Shown here: positions 5,509-12,791 of the stretch, one piece after another | Layout of the letters: each line of letters opens with the position of its first letter | Position numbering within the stretch: the stretch's first letter is position 1 | IMG/VR virus record: IMGVR_UViG_3300032246_001438 | Span: 1 to 64,000 of that record | From: a virus | Direction: 5' to 3' (one strand) | DNA: 64,000 nt | Made by a program: the position numbers and the translations under genes | The notes under the pieces: model-generated | Seen by the model: the letters and a program-made list of their open reading frames with translations, nothing else | What the model was told of the DNA's origin: nothing | Database searches by the model: none

Positions 5509-5706
5509 ATGGCAGCAGCAGGCGGAATACTTGCACGTTTGGCACCAATGATTTTACGAGTTGGCGGCTCTGCAGCAGGTCAAGCAGCAAAGCGTGGAGC
5601 AATTGCAGGCGTTGAAGGCCGTGTACAAAACATGGTTCAAGGTCGCAAAGATGGTAGTGGCGAAGGAAACTCCCTCGATAACTGGACTTCTTCTTACAAG
5701 GGTTAA
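5509..5706 (+). CDS. small Ala/Gly-rich protein, 65 aa
   Basis: The N-terminal half is an Ala/Gly-rich, moderately hydrophobic helix (ILARLAPMILRVGGSAAGQ) that could be a single membrane or amphipathic helix. The C-terminal half is hydrophilic. GAGG lies 7 bases before the ATG. Unrecognised. Confidence 0.6.
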   Translation: MAAAGGILARLAPMILRVGGSAAGQAAKRGAIAGVEGRVQNMVQGRKDGSGEGNSLDNWTSSYKG

Positions 5707-5708
5707 TA

Positions 5709-5897
5709 ATGGCTAAGACAATAAAAGCTGCTGGAGAAAAGCACACCATTAAGAAAAATAAAAAGGGTGAAGTTATTGTCGACCATGCTGGTAATAAGGG
5801 GAAGTACGATAAGATTAACTTGACTAAGAAAGCTGGCGCTAAGACTATTAAGCAAGGCGTCAAAGCTACTAAGGATTGGCACAAGAAGAATGGCTAA
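5709..5897 (+). CDS. small lysine-rich protein, 62 aa
   Basis: Nearly one third of the residues are lysine, mostly with the repeated pattern KKxGxxxI. It has no hydrophobic core and is likely disordered or DNA/RNA-binding. It starts two bases after the previous stop with AAGGG as ribosome site, and its stop overlaps the start of the next gene. Confidence 0.6.
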   Translation: MAKTIKAAGEKHTIKKNKKGEVIVDHAGNKGKYDKINLTKKAGAKTIKQGVKATKDWHKKNG

Positions 5898-6153
5898 ATC
5901 ACCAGCGTGGACACGCAAAGAAGGACAGAACAAAGAAGGCGGACTAAATGCAAAGGGTCGTGCTTCCGCTAAAAAAGAAGGCCATAATCTTAAGCCGCCT
6001 GTATCAAAAGAACAGGCAAAGAAGTCCCCTAAGTCTGCAGCACGACGTAAGTCATACTGTGCACGTTCAGCTGGACAAGCAAAAGATTTTCCTAAAGCAG
6101 CTAAAGACCCAAATAGTCGTTTGAATAAGGCACGTAGAAAGTGGGATTGTTAA
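5890..6153 (+). CDS. KSPAWTRKEG-type small phage protein, 87 aa
   Basis: The motif order KSPAWTRKEG, GGLNAKGRAS, KKEGHNLKPP, SYCARSAG and DPNSRLNKARRKW matches a short basic protein family that I recall from cyanophages, pelagiphages and other aquatic phages (probably Pfam DUF6321). The family has no known function. Conserved C and W residues end the protein. Its presence ties this phage to aquatic tailed phages. Confidence 0.75.
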   Translation: MAKSPAWTRKEGQNKEGGLNAKGRASAKKEGHNLKPPVSKEQAKKSPKSAARRKSYCARSAGQAKDFPKAAKDPNSRLNKARRKWDC

Positions 6154-6320
6154 TGGCAATGGAACCAATTATTGGACCTAAGATTGAACGCAAGAGTGGA
6201 ACAGGCGCTCCAGTTGAAAAGGGTTCTTACGTAACTCTAGCAGGCGCAAGAAAAACAGGTAATGGTGCACCAACTCCAGTTGTCCCTCCTCAATTTAGAA
6301 AGTTTGGACCTCCTAAATAA
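6153..6320 (+). CDS. small Pro/Gly/Lys-rich protein, 55 aa
   Basis: Linked by TAATG to both neighbours. It has a low-complexity, proline-rich C-terminus (PTPVVPPQFRKFGPPK). Unrecognised and likely disordered. Confidence 0.55.
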   Translation: MAMEPIIGPKIERKSGTGAPVEKGSYVTLAGARKTGNGAPTPVVPPQFRKFGPPK

Positions 6321-6352
6321 TGGCTGAAGCAAGAAGGGCATGGGACTGCTAA
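6320..6352 (+). CDS. possible 10-codon coupling peptide (MAEARRAWDC)
   Basis: A minimal frame is linked by TAATG overlaps at both ends. Its sequence resembles the C-terminus of the 5890 gene (KARRKWDC), so it may be a decayed copy of that end, or a translation-coupling leader for the 6352 gene. Confidence 0.35.
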   Translation: MAEARRAWDC

Positions 6353-6600
6353 TGTTTCCAAATGCAAATCAATTTCCTGGCGGTGGTGTAGGCCTTAACC
6401 GTATTATGGGAACATCGGGTTCAGAGGCAACTCCAATAAATAATATTATTGAAAAATCTGGTAGTAGTGGCGGTTCTTTCTCCGCTCCAGCTCCTGTTAC
6501 TCGTACCCCAATGCAACCAGCAAAACCTACTTTTCCTAGTATGAGTACTGGAAGTAGAATGGGAAGAGGAATGATGCCTTCTTCGGATGTGAGACCGTAA
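6352..6600 (+). CDS. small Gly/Ser/Pro-rich protein, 82 aa
   Basis: The start at 6352 is taken from the TAATG overlap; an in-frame ATG at 6340 is an alternative. Low complexity and methionine-rich, with PGGGVGLNRIMG near the N-terminus and GRGMMPSSDVRP at the C-terminus. Likely disordered; unrecognised. Confidence 0.55.
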   Translation: MFPNANQFPGGGVGLNRIMGTSGSEATPINNIIEKSGSSGGSFSAPAPVTRTPMQPAKPTFPSMSTGSRMGRGMMPSSDVRP

Positions 6601-6601
6601 T

Positions 6602-6895
6602 ATGGCAGAGACAAAGAAGTTTGGTCCTTATAAGGGTTCTGACGCCAATGGCGGACGCCCTATCTACGTTTACAAGAAGAAGGTAGGCGGTAAGTGGGTT
6701 ACTACCTCTAAGAATAAAGCTCGCGCTGATTATGAGTCTAAAAACGGTAAAATTAAGTCTAAGGACACAACTGTTGACCATAAGGACAATAACCACAATA
6801 ATGACTCGAAGGGCAACCTAAGAGCTATCTCTCGTAGTAAAAATACTGCTAAAGAGAATAAACGTCGTGCGGGCAAGAAAGAAAATGAAAAGTAA
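6602..6895 (+). CDS. small HNH-type endonuclease, 97 aa
   Basis: The C-terminal part TTVDHKDNNHNNDSKGNLR is an HNH_3-type active-site pattern (DHxDxNxxNN...NLR...N). It is preceded by a short beta-rich segment that could be a DNA-binding AP2-like strand region (YVYKKKVGGKWV). The first histidine and the asparagines needed for metal binding are present. The protein is short for a homing enzyme and very lysine-rich. It may be a homing or nicking enzyme, and lies in an array of basic tiny genes. Confidence 0.7.
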   Translation: MAETKKFGPYKGSDANGGRPIYVYKKKVGGKWVTTSKNKARADYESKNGKIKSKDTTVDHKDNNHNNDSKGNLRAISRSKNTAKENKRRAGKKENEK

Positions 6896-7152
6896 TGGCT
6901 ATTTATAGAAAAGGGGAAGACCAATTTCCATTGGCTATGAAAGCCTTCACTCAATCTTTAGATTACGAACCTGGAAAGCTAGAATCCTCATTGCGTAAAC
7001 TAAAAAGCCCAGTTTCAAGTTTAAGCAATTTTGAAGCAGATGGTGGTGAGATTGCTACATTAAAGAGTTTAGGTAAGCTTCCACAAGATAGAGCTTTACC
7101 TAAAAATGTAACTAATTTAAACGATTATAAATTAAAAAAGGGAAAACAATGA
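6895..7152 (+). CDS. hypothetical protein, 85 aa
   Basis: Coupled to the HNH gene by TAATG and to the next by ATGA. It is hydrophilic with a leucine-containing middle (LESSLRKLKSPVSSLSNF) and a lysine-rich C-terminus. Unrecognised. Confidence 0.55.
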   Translation: MAIYRKGEDQFPLAMKAFTQSLDYEPGKLESSLRKLKSPVSSLSNFEADGGEIATLKSLGKLPQDRALPKNVTNLNDYKLKKGKQ

Positions 7153-7325
7153 TTAATCGTCATCAGGACCCTGCGTCTAAGCGTGAAGAGGAATTTCAAT
7201 TCCAAGTTCAGCAAGCGCGTAAGACTCCTGAGGCAATGGAAAAAGCTACTCCAGAAGTAAAAGAGGCGGCTACCCGTCAAGCAAATTTTGCAGAAAATCG
7301 TAAGAAATACCTAGGAGGCATATAA
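7149..7325 (+). CDS. small charged helical protein, 58 aa
   Basis: An ATGA overlap with the preceding stop and a TAATG overlap with the next start support the gene. Almost entirely charged and Gln/Ala residues, likely a single long helix (SKREEEFQFQVQQARKTPEAM). Unrecognised. Confidence 0.55.
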   Translation: MINRHQDPASKREEEFQFQVQQARKTPEAMEKATPEVKEAATRQANFAENRKKYLGGI

Positions 7326-7693
7326 TGGCTAATGAACATGTAGATAAACGTAGTGCAAATCAATTTGCTGCAGTTGGTACTACAATCATTGCTCCAGTAG
7401 GTCCTGTAGGTAATTGGAGTACTAAAGCAGGCTCAATGCGTACCTATGCGGGAACTCCACAAGATGTAATAAAAAACGTTGCCTCTACTGGTAGAGTATT
7501 TGAGGGTCACAATAAAAAGCCTGACCACTTAAAACCAGAAGGTGTGCCAAATTGGGGAGTATTAGCATCAGCTAGTACTCGACCTGGGGGTCCAACTCAA
7601 GACGTTGCAACTAAAGAAGGTCGCTCTCAAATCGCTAAAGATTTAGGTTTGCCTAATAAAAAAGAATTTCGTGCAAAGAAGGGCAAAAAATAA
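7325..7693 (+). CDS. hypothetical protein, 122 aa (HxDKRSxxQF type)
   Basis: The N-terminus MANEHVDKRSANQF matches that of the next gene (MAEDHIDKRSEKQF), so the pair share an ancestral module. The middle has Gly/Pro-rich beta-like segments and the C-terminus is lysine-rich. Unrecognised; possibly a small structural or DNA-associated protein. Confidence 0.6.
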   Translation: MANEHVDKRSANQFAAVGTTIIAPVGPVGNWSTKAGSMRTYAGTPQDVIKNVASTGRVFEGHNKKPDHLKPEGVPNWGVLASASTRPGGPTQDVATKEGRSQIAKDLGLPNKKEFRAKKGKK

Positions 7694-7905
7694 TGGCTGA
7701 AGACCACATCGATAAACGAAGTGAAAAACAGTTTACAAGCCCGTACGAGCCTGGTAGTGAACGTGACCAACGCTGGCGTTTTACTCGTGGAGATGAAACC
7801 GCAACTCCTAAACATAAAGACGGAACTCCGTATACAAAAAGTTCTGGCTTTTGGAATTCACATAAACCTGAAGATGATGAGGATGGCGATAATGTCCGCG
7901 CCTGA
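7693..7905 (+). CDS. hypothetical protein, 70 aa (HxDKRSxxQF type)
   Basis: Linked by TAATG to the preceding gene and sharing its first 14-residue motif. The remainder (RDQRWRFTRGDE, KSSGFWNSHKPEDDEDGD) is hydrophilic with an acidic tail. Unrecognised. Confidence 0.6.
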   Translation: MAEDHIDKRSEKQFTSPYEPGSERDQRWRFTRGDETATPKHKDGTPYTKSSGFWNSHKPEDDEDGDNVRA

Positions 7906-8050
7906 TAGAGCACACGACCCTAAGCGTAAACCTATTATTCCAGACCCATATGATGGTGGGGAAGACCCTTGGTATTCTTGGAATCCAGAAAATCAAGAGG
8001 AAATGCTGCGTCATTATGAGAAAGAACATAATGACAAAGAAAAAAAATAA
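7892..8050 (+). CDS. hypothetical protein, 52 aa (DRAxDPKR type)
   Basis: The start at 7892 (MSAPDRAHDPKR) is preferred over earlier in-frame codons because GAGG precedes it and the N-terminus matches the 4956 gene. Proline- and tryptophan-containing middle (PDPYDGGEDPWYSW) and a charged helical C-terminus. It overlaps both neighbours. Confidence 0.5.
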   Translation: MSAPDRAHDPKRKPIIPDPYDGGEDPWYSWNPENQEEMLRHYEKEHNDKEKK

Positions 8051-8249
8051 ACACGCTCAACACAAACATATAAATTTAAATAGCCAACTAGGTTTACGAG
8101 TTGGCGGTATAGTTGTTCCTTATTGGCCCGCCTATTGGGGTGGGGTTGGTGGTGGAAGTGTCCACAATGGACAGACAACCGAAGGAGAGCAAAATGACAA
8201 CAGTAACTCAGACTCCTCAGCGGGAGCTGACTCTGGCGGACAGATGTGA
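8031..8249 (+). CDS. hypothetical protein, 72 aa
   Basis: Basic His/Lys-rich N-terminus, then one short hydrophobic, glycine- and aromatic-rich stretch (GGIVVPYWPAYWGGVGGG), then a Ser/Asp-rich tail. It might sit at a membrane or in a virion. It overlaps the previous gene by 20 bases and the next by 56. The start at 8031 is the most economical choice. Confidence 0.45.
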   Translation: MTKKKNKHAQHKHINLNSQLGLRVGGIVVPYWPAYWGGVGGGSVHNGQTTEGEQNDNSNSDSSAGADSGGQM

Positions 8250-8400
8250 CGCTTGTCCTGCAGCTGCACAAGTTGTCGTTACTTTTCTTAATGGTGAGTT
8301 AATGTTTTGCGGTCACCATGTAAAAAATAATTTTGAATCTCTTAAATCTAAATCTGTAAGTATCTTTGACCCTAATAATTATTTAAATCTTATACAATAG
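8194..8400 (+). CDS. DUF7455-like small zinc protein, 68 aa
   Basis: CDAC near residue 19 and FCGHH near residue 42, separated by a beta-hairpin segment (AAQVVVTFLNGELMF), give the pattern CDxCPAxAxVxV...FCxHH of small actinobacterial proteins of the DUF7455 type. Those proteins are widespread in actinobacteria and their phages, and their function is unknown. An AGGAG site 6 bases before ATG 8194 fixes the start; longer starts are in the overlapped gene. Confidence 0.7.
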   Translation: MTTVTQTPQRELTLADRCDACPAAAQVVVTFLNGELMFCGHHVKNNFESLKSKSVSIFDPNNYLNLIQ

Positions 8401-8412
8401 GCTTAACCTATT
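8396..8412. promoter_or_regulatory. inverted repeat AATAGG-N5-CCTATT
   Basis: A perfect 6-bp dyad spanning the end of the DUF7455-like gene, 17 bases before the putative start of the PA14 gene. A similar dyad (AAATAGG-N7-CCTATTT) lies at 18864-18884. Possible operator. Confidence 0.35.
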
Positions 8413-8429
8413 AGGAGAGAGAAGATAAC

Positions 8430-11336
8430 ATTCTTCCACTGCGTTTATTCGCAGCATTATTCCTTACATTATTTCTTTATTTATTAGGGCAACAATCTGC
8501 CTACGCTGACGACCCTGTTGTAGAACAACAGGTCATTTCCCCTGCTCCTTCTGATGGAGCAACAGTAACGAGTACTCCTGCGCCCTCCGCGACTCCTGTT
8601 GTAACCAGTTCTCCTGGGCCGTCTTCAACCCCTGAACCAACTCCTTCGCCTCAGACGTCTCCTTCTTCAAGTGGTGCAACTGAACCATCAACCGTAACTT
8701 CATCCAGCGGAACGCCATCAACCAACCAATCAACCACACCACAGGCAGAAACGCCAAGTACATCATCTCCCGAGACACCTACGGTTACCTCCATACAATC
8801 TAAAATTAATAGCGCTACTGTAACAGTAAGTACTGCTGTTAGTGGGGCTGAAGCGGCGGTTTCCACTCTTCTTCCTACCCCTGTAATAGCTCAAGCTGTG
8901 GCTTCTACCCCTTCTGTAGTAGAAGCAGTTCAAGTTACTGTAGTCAAAATAGAAGTAGCTACTACGGCTATTGCTGCTGCTCAGACAGCCGTAGACAGTG
9001 CAACTGCAACAGTTCAAGCCGTAAATACTCAAACAGCAGTAGTAGCCGTAGCAACTACAGCCGTTGATTCAGCAACTGCTGTAGTTCAAGATAAAACCAC
9101 TGTAACAAGTACGGCTCAATCTGCTTTTGATACAGCCGTAGCAAATAACCAAACTGCTGAGAATGCGCTTAATACTCAGACCCCAATTACTATTGCAGCC
9201 CAAGAAGCTAATGCTGTAGCTCGTGATGCTAACGATGTTGCACAAGCTGCTGTAGCTCCAGCTAATGAAGCTGTTGCTGCACAGATTCCTGTTGTTGCTA
9301 CTGCTCAATCAGTTAAAGATACAGCTCAGGCTGCAGTAGATGTTAATACATCTCCAGGATTAAAGGTAGAGGTTTACAACGTACAGGGTCAGAACAACGC
9401 TCCAACTCTTCCAGCAAATGCTGTTCCTATTCGTACATTTACAGATACAAATGGGATTAACGAGCAGTGGGGTAGCGGCCCAGTTGCTGGCTCTACTCGT
9501 TCAGAAGATGTAATTGTTAAGTACTCTGGCAATATTACTTTTCCAGTTGGTGGAACTATACGTTTTTATGCTCCTGGAGATGACGGAGTAAGAGTCATTA
9601 TTGATGATAAAACAATTATAAATGACTGGTATGACAAAGGTGGAGGCGGTTCAACCTCCATGGAAAACTTTAATTCTAATACCCCTTACCCATTTACCCT
9701 TTGGTACTATGAAAATGGTGGTGGAGCTTGGGTACAGTTCTACTGGCATATTGGACAGGGATACACAATTGTTCCTGGTTCAGCATTTACACAGTCATCT
9801 GCTACCCCAGAACAGTTAGCTACCCTTGCAGCTGCTAAAACAGTGCTAACAACAGAAACAACAACTTTAACTCAATTGCAAACTACAGCTACTAACGCGC
9901 AAAATGCTGCTAATGCTGCTTTTGATAACTACATGACTAAAAACCAAGAGATGGTTGCTGCTGAGGCTGTACAAGCACCTATTCAACAGGCTGCTTGGGA
10001 TACACGTGCTGCAGTAACTACTGCAACTAATAATATAACGACTGCTACAGCAAACAAGCAAGCAGCAGAGACAGTACTTGCAACAGCTCAGTCCGCACTA
10101 ACAACAGAGACTCAAACATTGAATAACCTCCAATCAACAGCTAGTACAGCAATTACTAATGCTAATGACTTAGCTAATACTGCAGTTATAAAAGCAAATG
10201 AAGCTAAAGTTGCTTTAGAGACAGCGACTACCACAGTCTCCATTGCTGTTTCTCAGTATGCTGCCGCTCAGCTTCAGTTGCAAGCTCAGAGAGATGCTGA
10301 AGCTGCTGCTCTGTTAGCGGCTCAACAGGCTGCTGCTGCAGCTGCTGCTCAAGCAGCTGCTTCTTCTTCAACGCCACCTGCGCCTGTAGCTCCAGAAACG
10401 CCACCGTCTCCTGTTGTCGATGAGCCAACCACTCCTCCTCAGACAGATTCTGAAAATCCATCTACTGAGTCACCCACAGAAGAGCCATCACAACCCACAG
10501 AAGAGCAACCACCCGTGGAAGAGCCCGAAACACCACCCGTAGCACCCGAGGAGCCTCCTGTGGAACCTGAGCAACCTGTGGAAGAACCACAAGAACCAAT
10601 GACACCAGAGCCAGAGCCACAAAATCCGATAGAAGAACCATCACAACCTCCTGTAGAAGAACCTGCCCCAGAGCCTACCACACCAGCAGAAGAGGCTACC
10701 GCTGCCGTAGAAGCTGTTCTATCTGACGGCAAGCTTTCTGCTGCCGATGCTGACAAAGTTATGGCTGCTTTAAATGCTGATGGAGAAGTTACTAAAGAAG
10801 AAGTAGCTGCGCTTTCTGACGCTCTTGCAGCTGACGGTAAATTGACTACCGCTGAGAAAGAATTGGTTGCGGAAGCTCTTATTGCATCTGTAGCCCCAGG
10901 CGACACTCTTACAAAAGAGCAGATTCAGGATGCTGGAATTGCTTATCAAGACCTTCCACCAGAGACCCCTGTTGAGGTTAGGCAGGATGAAAACGGTAAT
11001 GAAGTTATAATTACAGCAGACGTAGCTGCGGCCCTAGTTTTACTAGAGAACCCTTCAGAATTAATTGGCGCAATATTTAGCGACCCTGGGCAGGCACTAA
11101 AAGCACTTGGAAGTATCGGTGCTGATATGTCTCCCCAAGAACGAGAAGAAGCACAAAAAATGGTAGTTGCTGCCGTTATTGCTGGTAATGCTGCAATTAA
11201 CGCGGTAGGAGCTGCAGCTTCTGCTGCTGGAGGAGCCGCATCTGGCGGAAGTCGTTCTGGCGGTAGTGGCGGAGGAAGTTCTGGAGGCGGAGGAGCTTCT
11301 GGAGATAGTAAAGGCGTGAGGAGACGCAGACCGTGA
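8430..11336 (+). CDS. large secreted PA14-domain protein with non-ATG start, 968 aa
   Basis: The reading frame is open from a TAG at 8412. A clear signal peptide (LPLRLFAALFLTLFLYLLG, cleavage after SAYA) begins with no ATG, GTG or TTG; ATT at 8430 after AGGAGAGAGAAG is the best start, with CTG 8439 second. Domains: Ser/Thr/Pro linker (30-150); Ala-rich helical segment; PA14-like carbohydrate-binding domain (about 305-455, with YAPGDDGVRVIID and WYENGGGAW-like turns); a second helical segment; Pro/Glu-rich stalk (about 647-757); three DGKLT-type repeats (757-830); Gly/Ser-rich tail ending RRRRP. It has no LPxTG anchor. Probably exported by the infected cell or a surface adhesin; its role in the phage is inferred only. 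Confidence 0.75.
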   Translation: MLPLRLFAALFLTLFLYLLGQQSAYADDPVVEQQVISPAPSDGATVTSTPAPSATPVVTSSPGPSSTPEPTPSPQTSPSSSGATEPSTVTSSSGTPSTNQSTTPQAETPSTSSPETPTVTSIQSKINSATVTVSTAVSGAEAAVSTLLPTPVIAQAVASTPSVVEAVQVTVVKIEVATTAIAAAQTAVDSATATVQAVNTQTAVVAVATTAVDSATAVVQDKTTVTSTAQSAFDTAVANNQTAENALNTQTPITIAAQEANAVARDANDVAQAAVAPANEAVAAQIPVVATAQSVKDTAQAAVDVNTSPGLKVEVYNVQGQNNAPTLPANAVPIRTFTDTNGINEQWGSGPVAGSTRSEDVIVKYSGNITFPVGGTIRFYAPGDDGVRVIIDDKTIINDWYDKGGGGSTSMENFNSNTPYPFTLWYYENGGGAWVQFYWHIGQGYTIVPGSAFTQSSATPEQLATLAAAKTVLTTETTTLTQLQTTATNAQNAANAAFDNYMTKNQEMVAAEAVQAPIQQAAWDTRAAVTTATNNITTATANKQAAETVLATAQSALTTETQTLNNLQSTASTAITNANDLANTAVIKANEAKVALETATTTVSIAVSQYAAAQLQLQAQRDAEAAALLAAQQAAAAAAAQAAASSSTPPAPVAPETPPSPVVDEPTTPPQTDSENPSTESPTEEPSQPTEEQPPVEEPETPPVAPEEPPVEPEQPVEEPQEPMTPEPEPQNPIEEPSQPPVEEPAPEPTTPAEEATAAVEAVLSDGKLSAADADKVMAALNADGEVTKEEVAALSDALAADGKLTTAEKELVAEALIASVAPGDTLTKEQIQDAGIAYQDLPPETPVEVRQDENGNEVIITADVAAALVLLENPSELIGAIFSDPGQALKALGSIGADMSPQEREEAQKMVVAAVIAGNAAINAVGAAASAAGGAASGGSRSGGSGGGSSGGGGASGDSKGVRRRRP

Positions 11337-11506
11337 AAAGAATATTTACAGACATGATTGACCAATTATGGACCCTACTGGGTATGTTCATTGCCTGGGT
11401 AGTTCTTGACGGTTCCGCAAAAACAATTGTGGGGTACGCAATTATTGGGACGTTAATTGCTTGGGCCATCACATATCCAATTAGAAACCCAAAGGATGAT
11501 GAATAA
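11333..11506 (+). CDS. small two-helix membrane protein, 57 aa
   Basis: Starts at GTG 11333, overlapping the previous stop (GTGA) with GAGGAG upstream, and ends in a TAATG overlap with the next gene. Two transmembrane helices (WTLLGMFIAWVVL and IVGYAIIGTLIAWAI) and a charged tail (RNPKDDE). The position directly before a holin-like gene and the endolysin makes it a holin or holin-modulator candidate. Confidence 0.65.
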   Translation: MKRIFTDMIDQLWTLLGMFIAWVVLDGSAKTIVGYAIIGTLIAWAITYPIRNPKDDE

Positions 11507-11835
11507 TGAAAATGACAGGTAATATTTTACTTCGTATCGTTGCAACATTTGCAGCTAGCGGTTTAGGAGTTATTGGTGCTGGTTCTATTGCTGGCATCTC
11601 AGTAGCAAAGGCAGTAACAGTTGCTGGACTTACAGCAGTTGCCGCAGTCGTAGAGAAGCTTGCACGTGGCTTTATGAATGATGGCAGACTTTCATTAGAT
11701 GAAATTAACTCAGCTTTTGCTGCAGTTGATGTAAATTCTAAGACAGCAGCTGACCTACAGGTTGAAGCTAATCAATCAGGTACAGCAATTACAATTGCAC
11801 CAAAAGATAAAGAAAACGACCCAGACTATAACTAG
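11506..11835 (+). CDS. holin-like protein, 109 aa
   Basis: Two hydrophobic Ala/Gly-rich helices (residues about 5-32 and 33-50) are followed by a soluble tail with NDGRLSLDEINSAF, an EF-hand-like motif that I recall from holins encoded next to actinophage endolysins. It lies immediately before the endolysin and is probably responsible for timed membrane permeabilisation. The homology is by memory of pattern only. Confidence 0.65.
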   Translation: MKMTGNILLRIVATFAASGLGVIGAGSIAGISVAKAVTVAGLTAVAAVVEKLARGFMNDGRLSLDEINSAFAAVDVNSKTAADLQVEANQSGTAITIAPKDKENDPDYN

Positions 11836-11843
11836 GAGTTAAA

Positions 11844-12587
11844 GTGGCGGAAAAAGGAACAGCAGCTGCTCTTATTGAAGTTGCACAAAAAGAAGTTGGG
11901 ACTATTGAAGGTCCTAAAGATAATGAGACAAAGTACGGCGCTTTTACAAAAGCTAACTTCTTAGCATGGTGCGGCAGCTACGTAATGTGGTGTGCCAACC
12001 AGGCTGGGGTTAAGGTTCCTAATACTGTTTCTACAGTGGCAGGTGCTGCAGCTTTTAAGAAGATGGGCACATGGTTCGAAGCTGACTGCGGTCAGTCACC
12101 ACAGCCAGGAGATATCTTGTATTTTGATTTTCCAGGAGATGGCGTCGATAGAATTTCTCACGTAGGTATCTGCAAAGGTATTGATTCAGATGGCGTCGTA
12201 GTCACTCTAGAAGGAAACACATCTTCTAAGAAAAAAGGAAGCCAACGCAATGGCGGCGAAGTTTGCGAACAAGTTCGCGCTTACAAGGCTAACAAGAAGA
12301 AGGTTATGGTTTCAATTGTTGGTTGGGGTCGTCCTAATTACAATGGAAATGAAGTAACAGCAACAGTCCCTAAATCAAAAGCTCCAGCATTTCCAGGACA
12401 GATTCGTCCAGGAGATAAGGGAGAAGGAGTCAAGGTTGTACAACGTGCACTCGGTCTTCTAGCTGATGGGGATTACGGCCCAGCTACAAAGAAAGCAGTT
12501 ATTGGTTTTCAAGATAACCACGATGTAGTTGACTCTAATGGAATCATTGGCCCTAAGACTTGGGCTGAATTGGTTAAGTTCCTATAA
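11844..12587 (+). CDS. endolysin, CHAP amidase/peptidase plus PG-binding domain, 247 aa
   Basis: The N-terminal CHAP domain has the catalytic Cys43 (WCGSYVMWC), His106 (ISHVGIC) and a later Glu/Asn (LEGNTS, 122-127). The C-terminal PG_binding_1 domain (about 182-247) has the GDKGEGVKVVQRALGL and DGDYGPATKKAVIGFQ motifs. It cleaves peptidoglycan to release progeny. It has no signal peptide, so it depends on the preceding holin-like proteins. The start has a TAGGAG site. Confidence 0.93.
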   Translation: MAEKGTAAALIEVAQKEVGTIEGPKDNETKYGAFTKANFLAWCGSYVMWCANQAGVKVPNTVSTVAGAAAFKKMGTWFEADCGQSPQPGDILYFDFPGDGVDRISHVGICKGIDSDGVVVTLEGNTSSKKKGSQRNGGEVCEQVRAYKANKKKVMVSIVGWGRPNYNGNEVTATVPKSKAPAFPGQIRPGDKGEGVKVVQRALGLLADGDYGPATKKAVIGFQDNHDVVDSNGIIGPKTWAELVKFL

Positions 12588-12682
12588 TGTACTATCTGAC
12601 TCACCTTACATTCCAAGGGGTATTTTTAGTAACGCTAGTCGTTATTACTGCCCTTGGAATGTGGTGGGCAGAGCGTGGATGA
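12587..12682 (+). CDS. single-span membrane peptide, 31 aa
   Basis: Linked by TAATG to the endolysin stop. One hydrophobic helix (FQGVFLVTLVVITALGMWW) and a short charged end. Small membrane peptides next to lysis genes often tune lysis; this is inference from position. Confidence 0.5.
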   Translation: MYYLTHLTFQGVFLVTLVVITALGMWWAERG

Positions 12683-12791
12683 TAAAGAGCGCTTAAAGCG
12701 CTGGACCTGCGCTTTATGCAATAGGCGTTACGTAGTCCCTGATTTAGCAAGAATGTGCGAAGAAAAGCACCTACAATCAGAGTATGAGTAA
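12675..12791 (+). CDS. small zinc-type protein, 38 aa
   Basis: Starts at GTG 12675 inside the end of the preceding gene and overlaps the next start. It contains CALC (residues 12-15) and C...KH (residues 28-32), a possible C2HC zinc site, in a basic sequence. Unrecognised. Confidence 0.5.
   Translation: MDDKERLKRWTCALCNRRYVVPDLARMCEEKHLQSEYE

Noticed and set aside
5219-5933. Leftward hydrophobic frames opposite the tiny lysine-rich genes
   Set aside because: Leu/Phe/Ser-rich content is the complement of Lys/Glu codons; the plus-strand genes show coupling and ribosome sites.
8651-11472. Long minus-strand open frames opposite the PA14 gene
   Set aside because: They follow from the Ala/Thr/Pro codon bias of the plus-strand gene, have low-complexity Ser/Ala translations and no ribosome sites.
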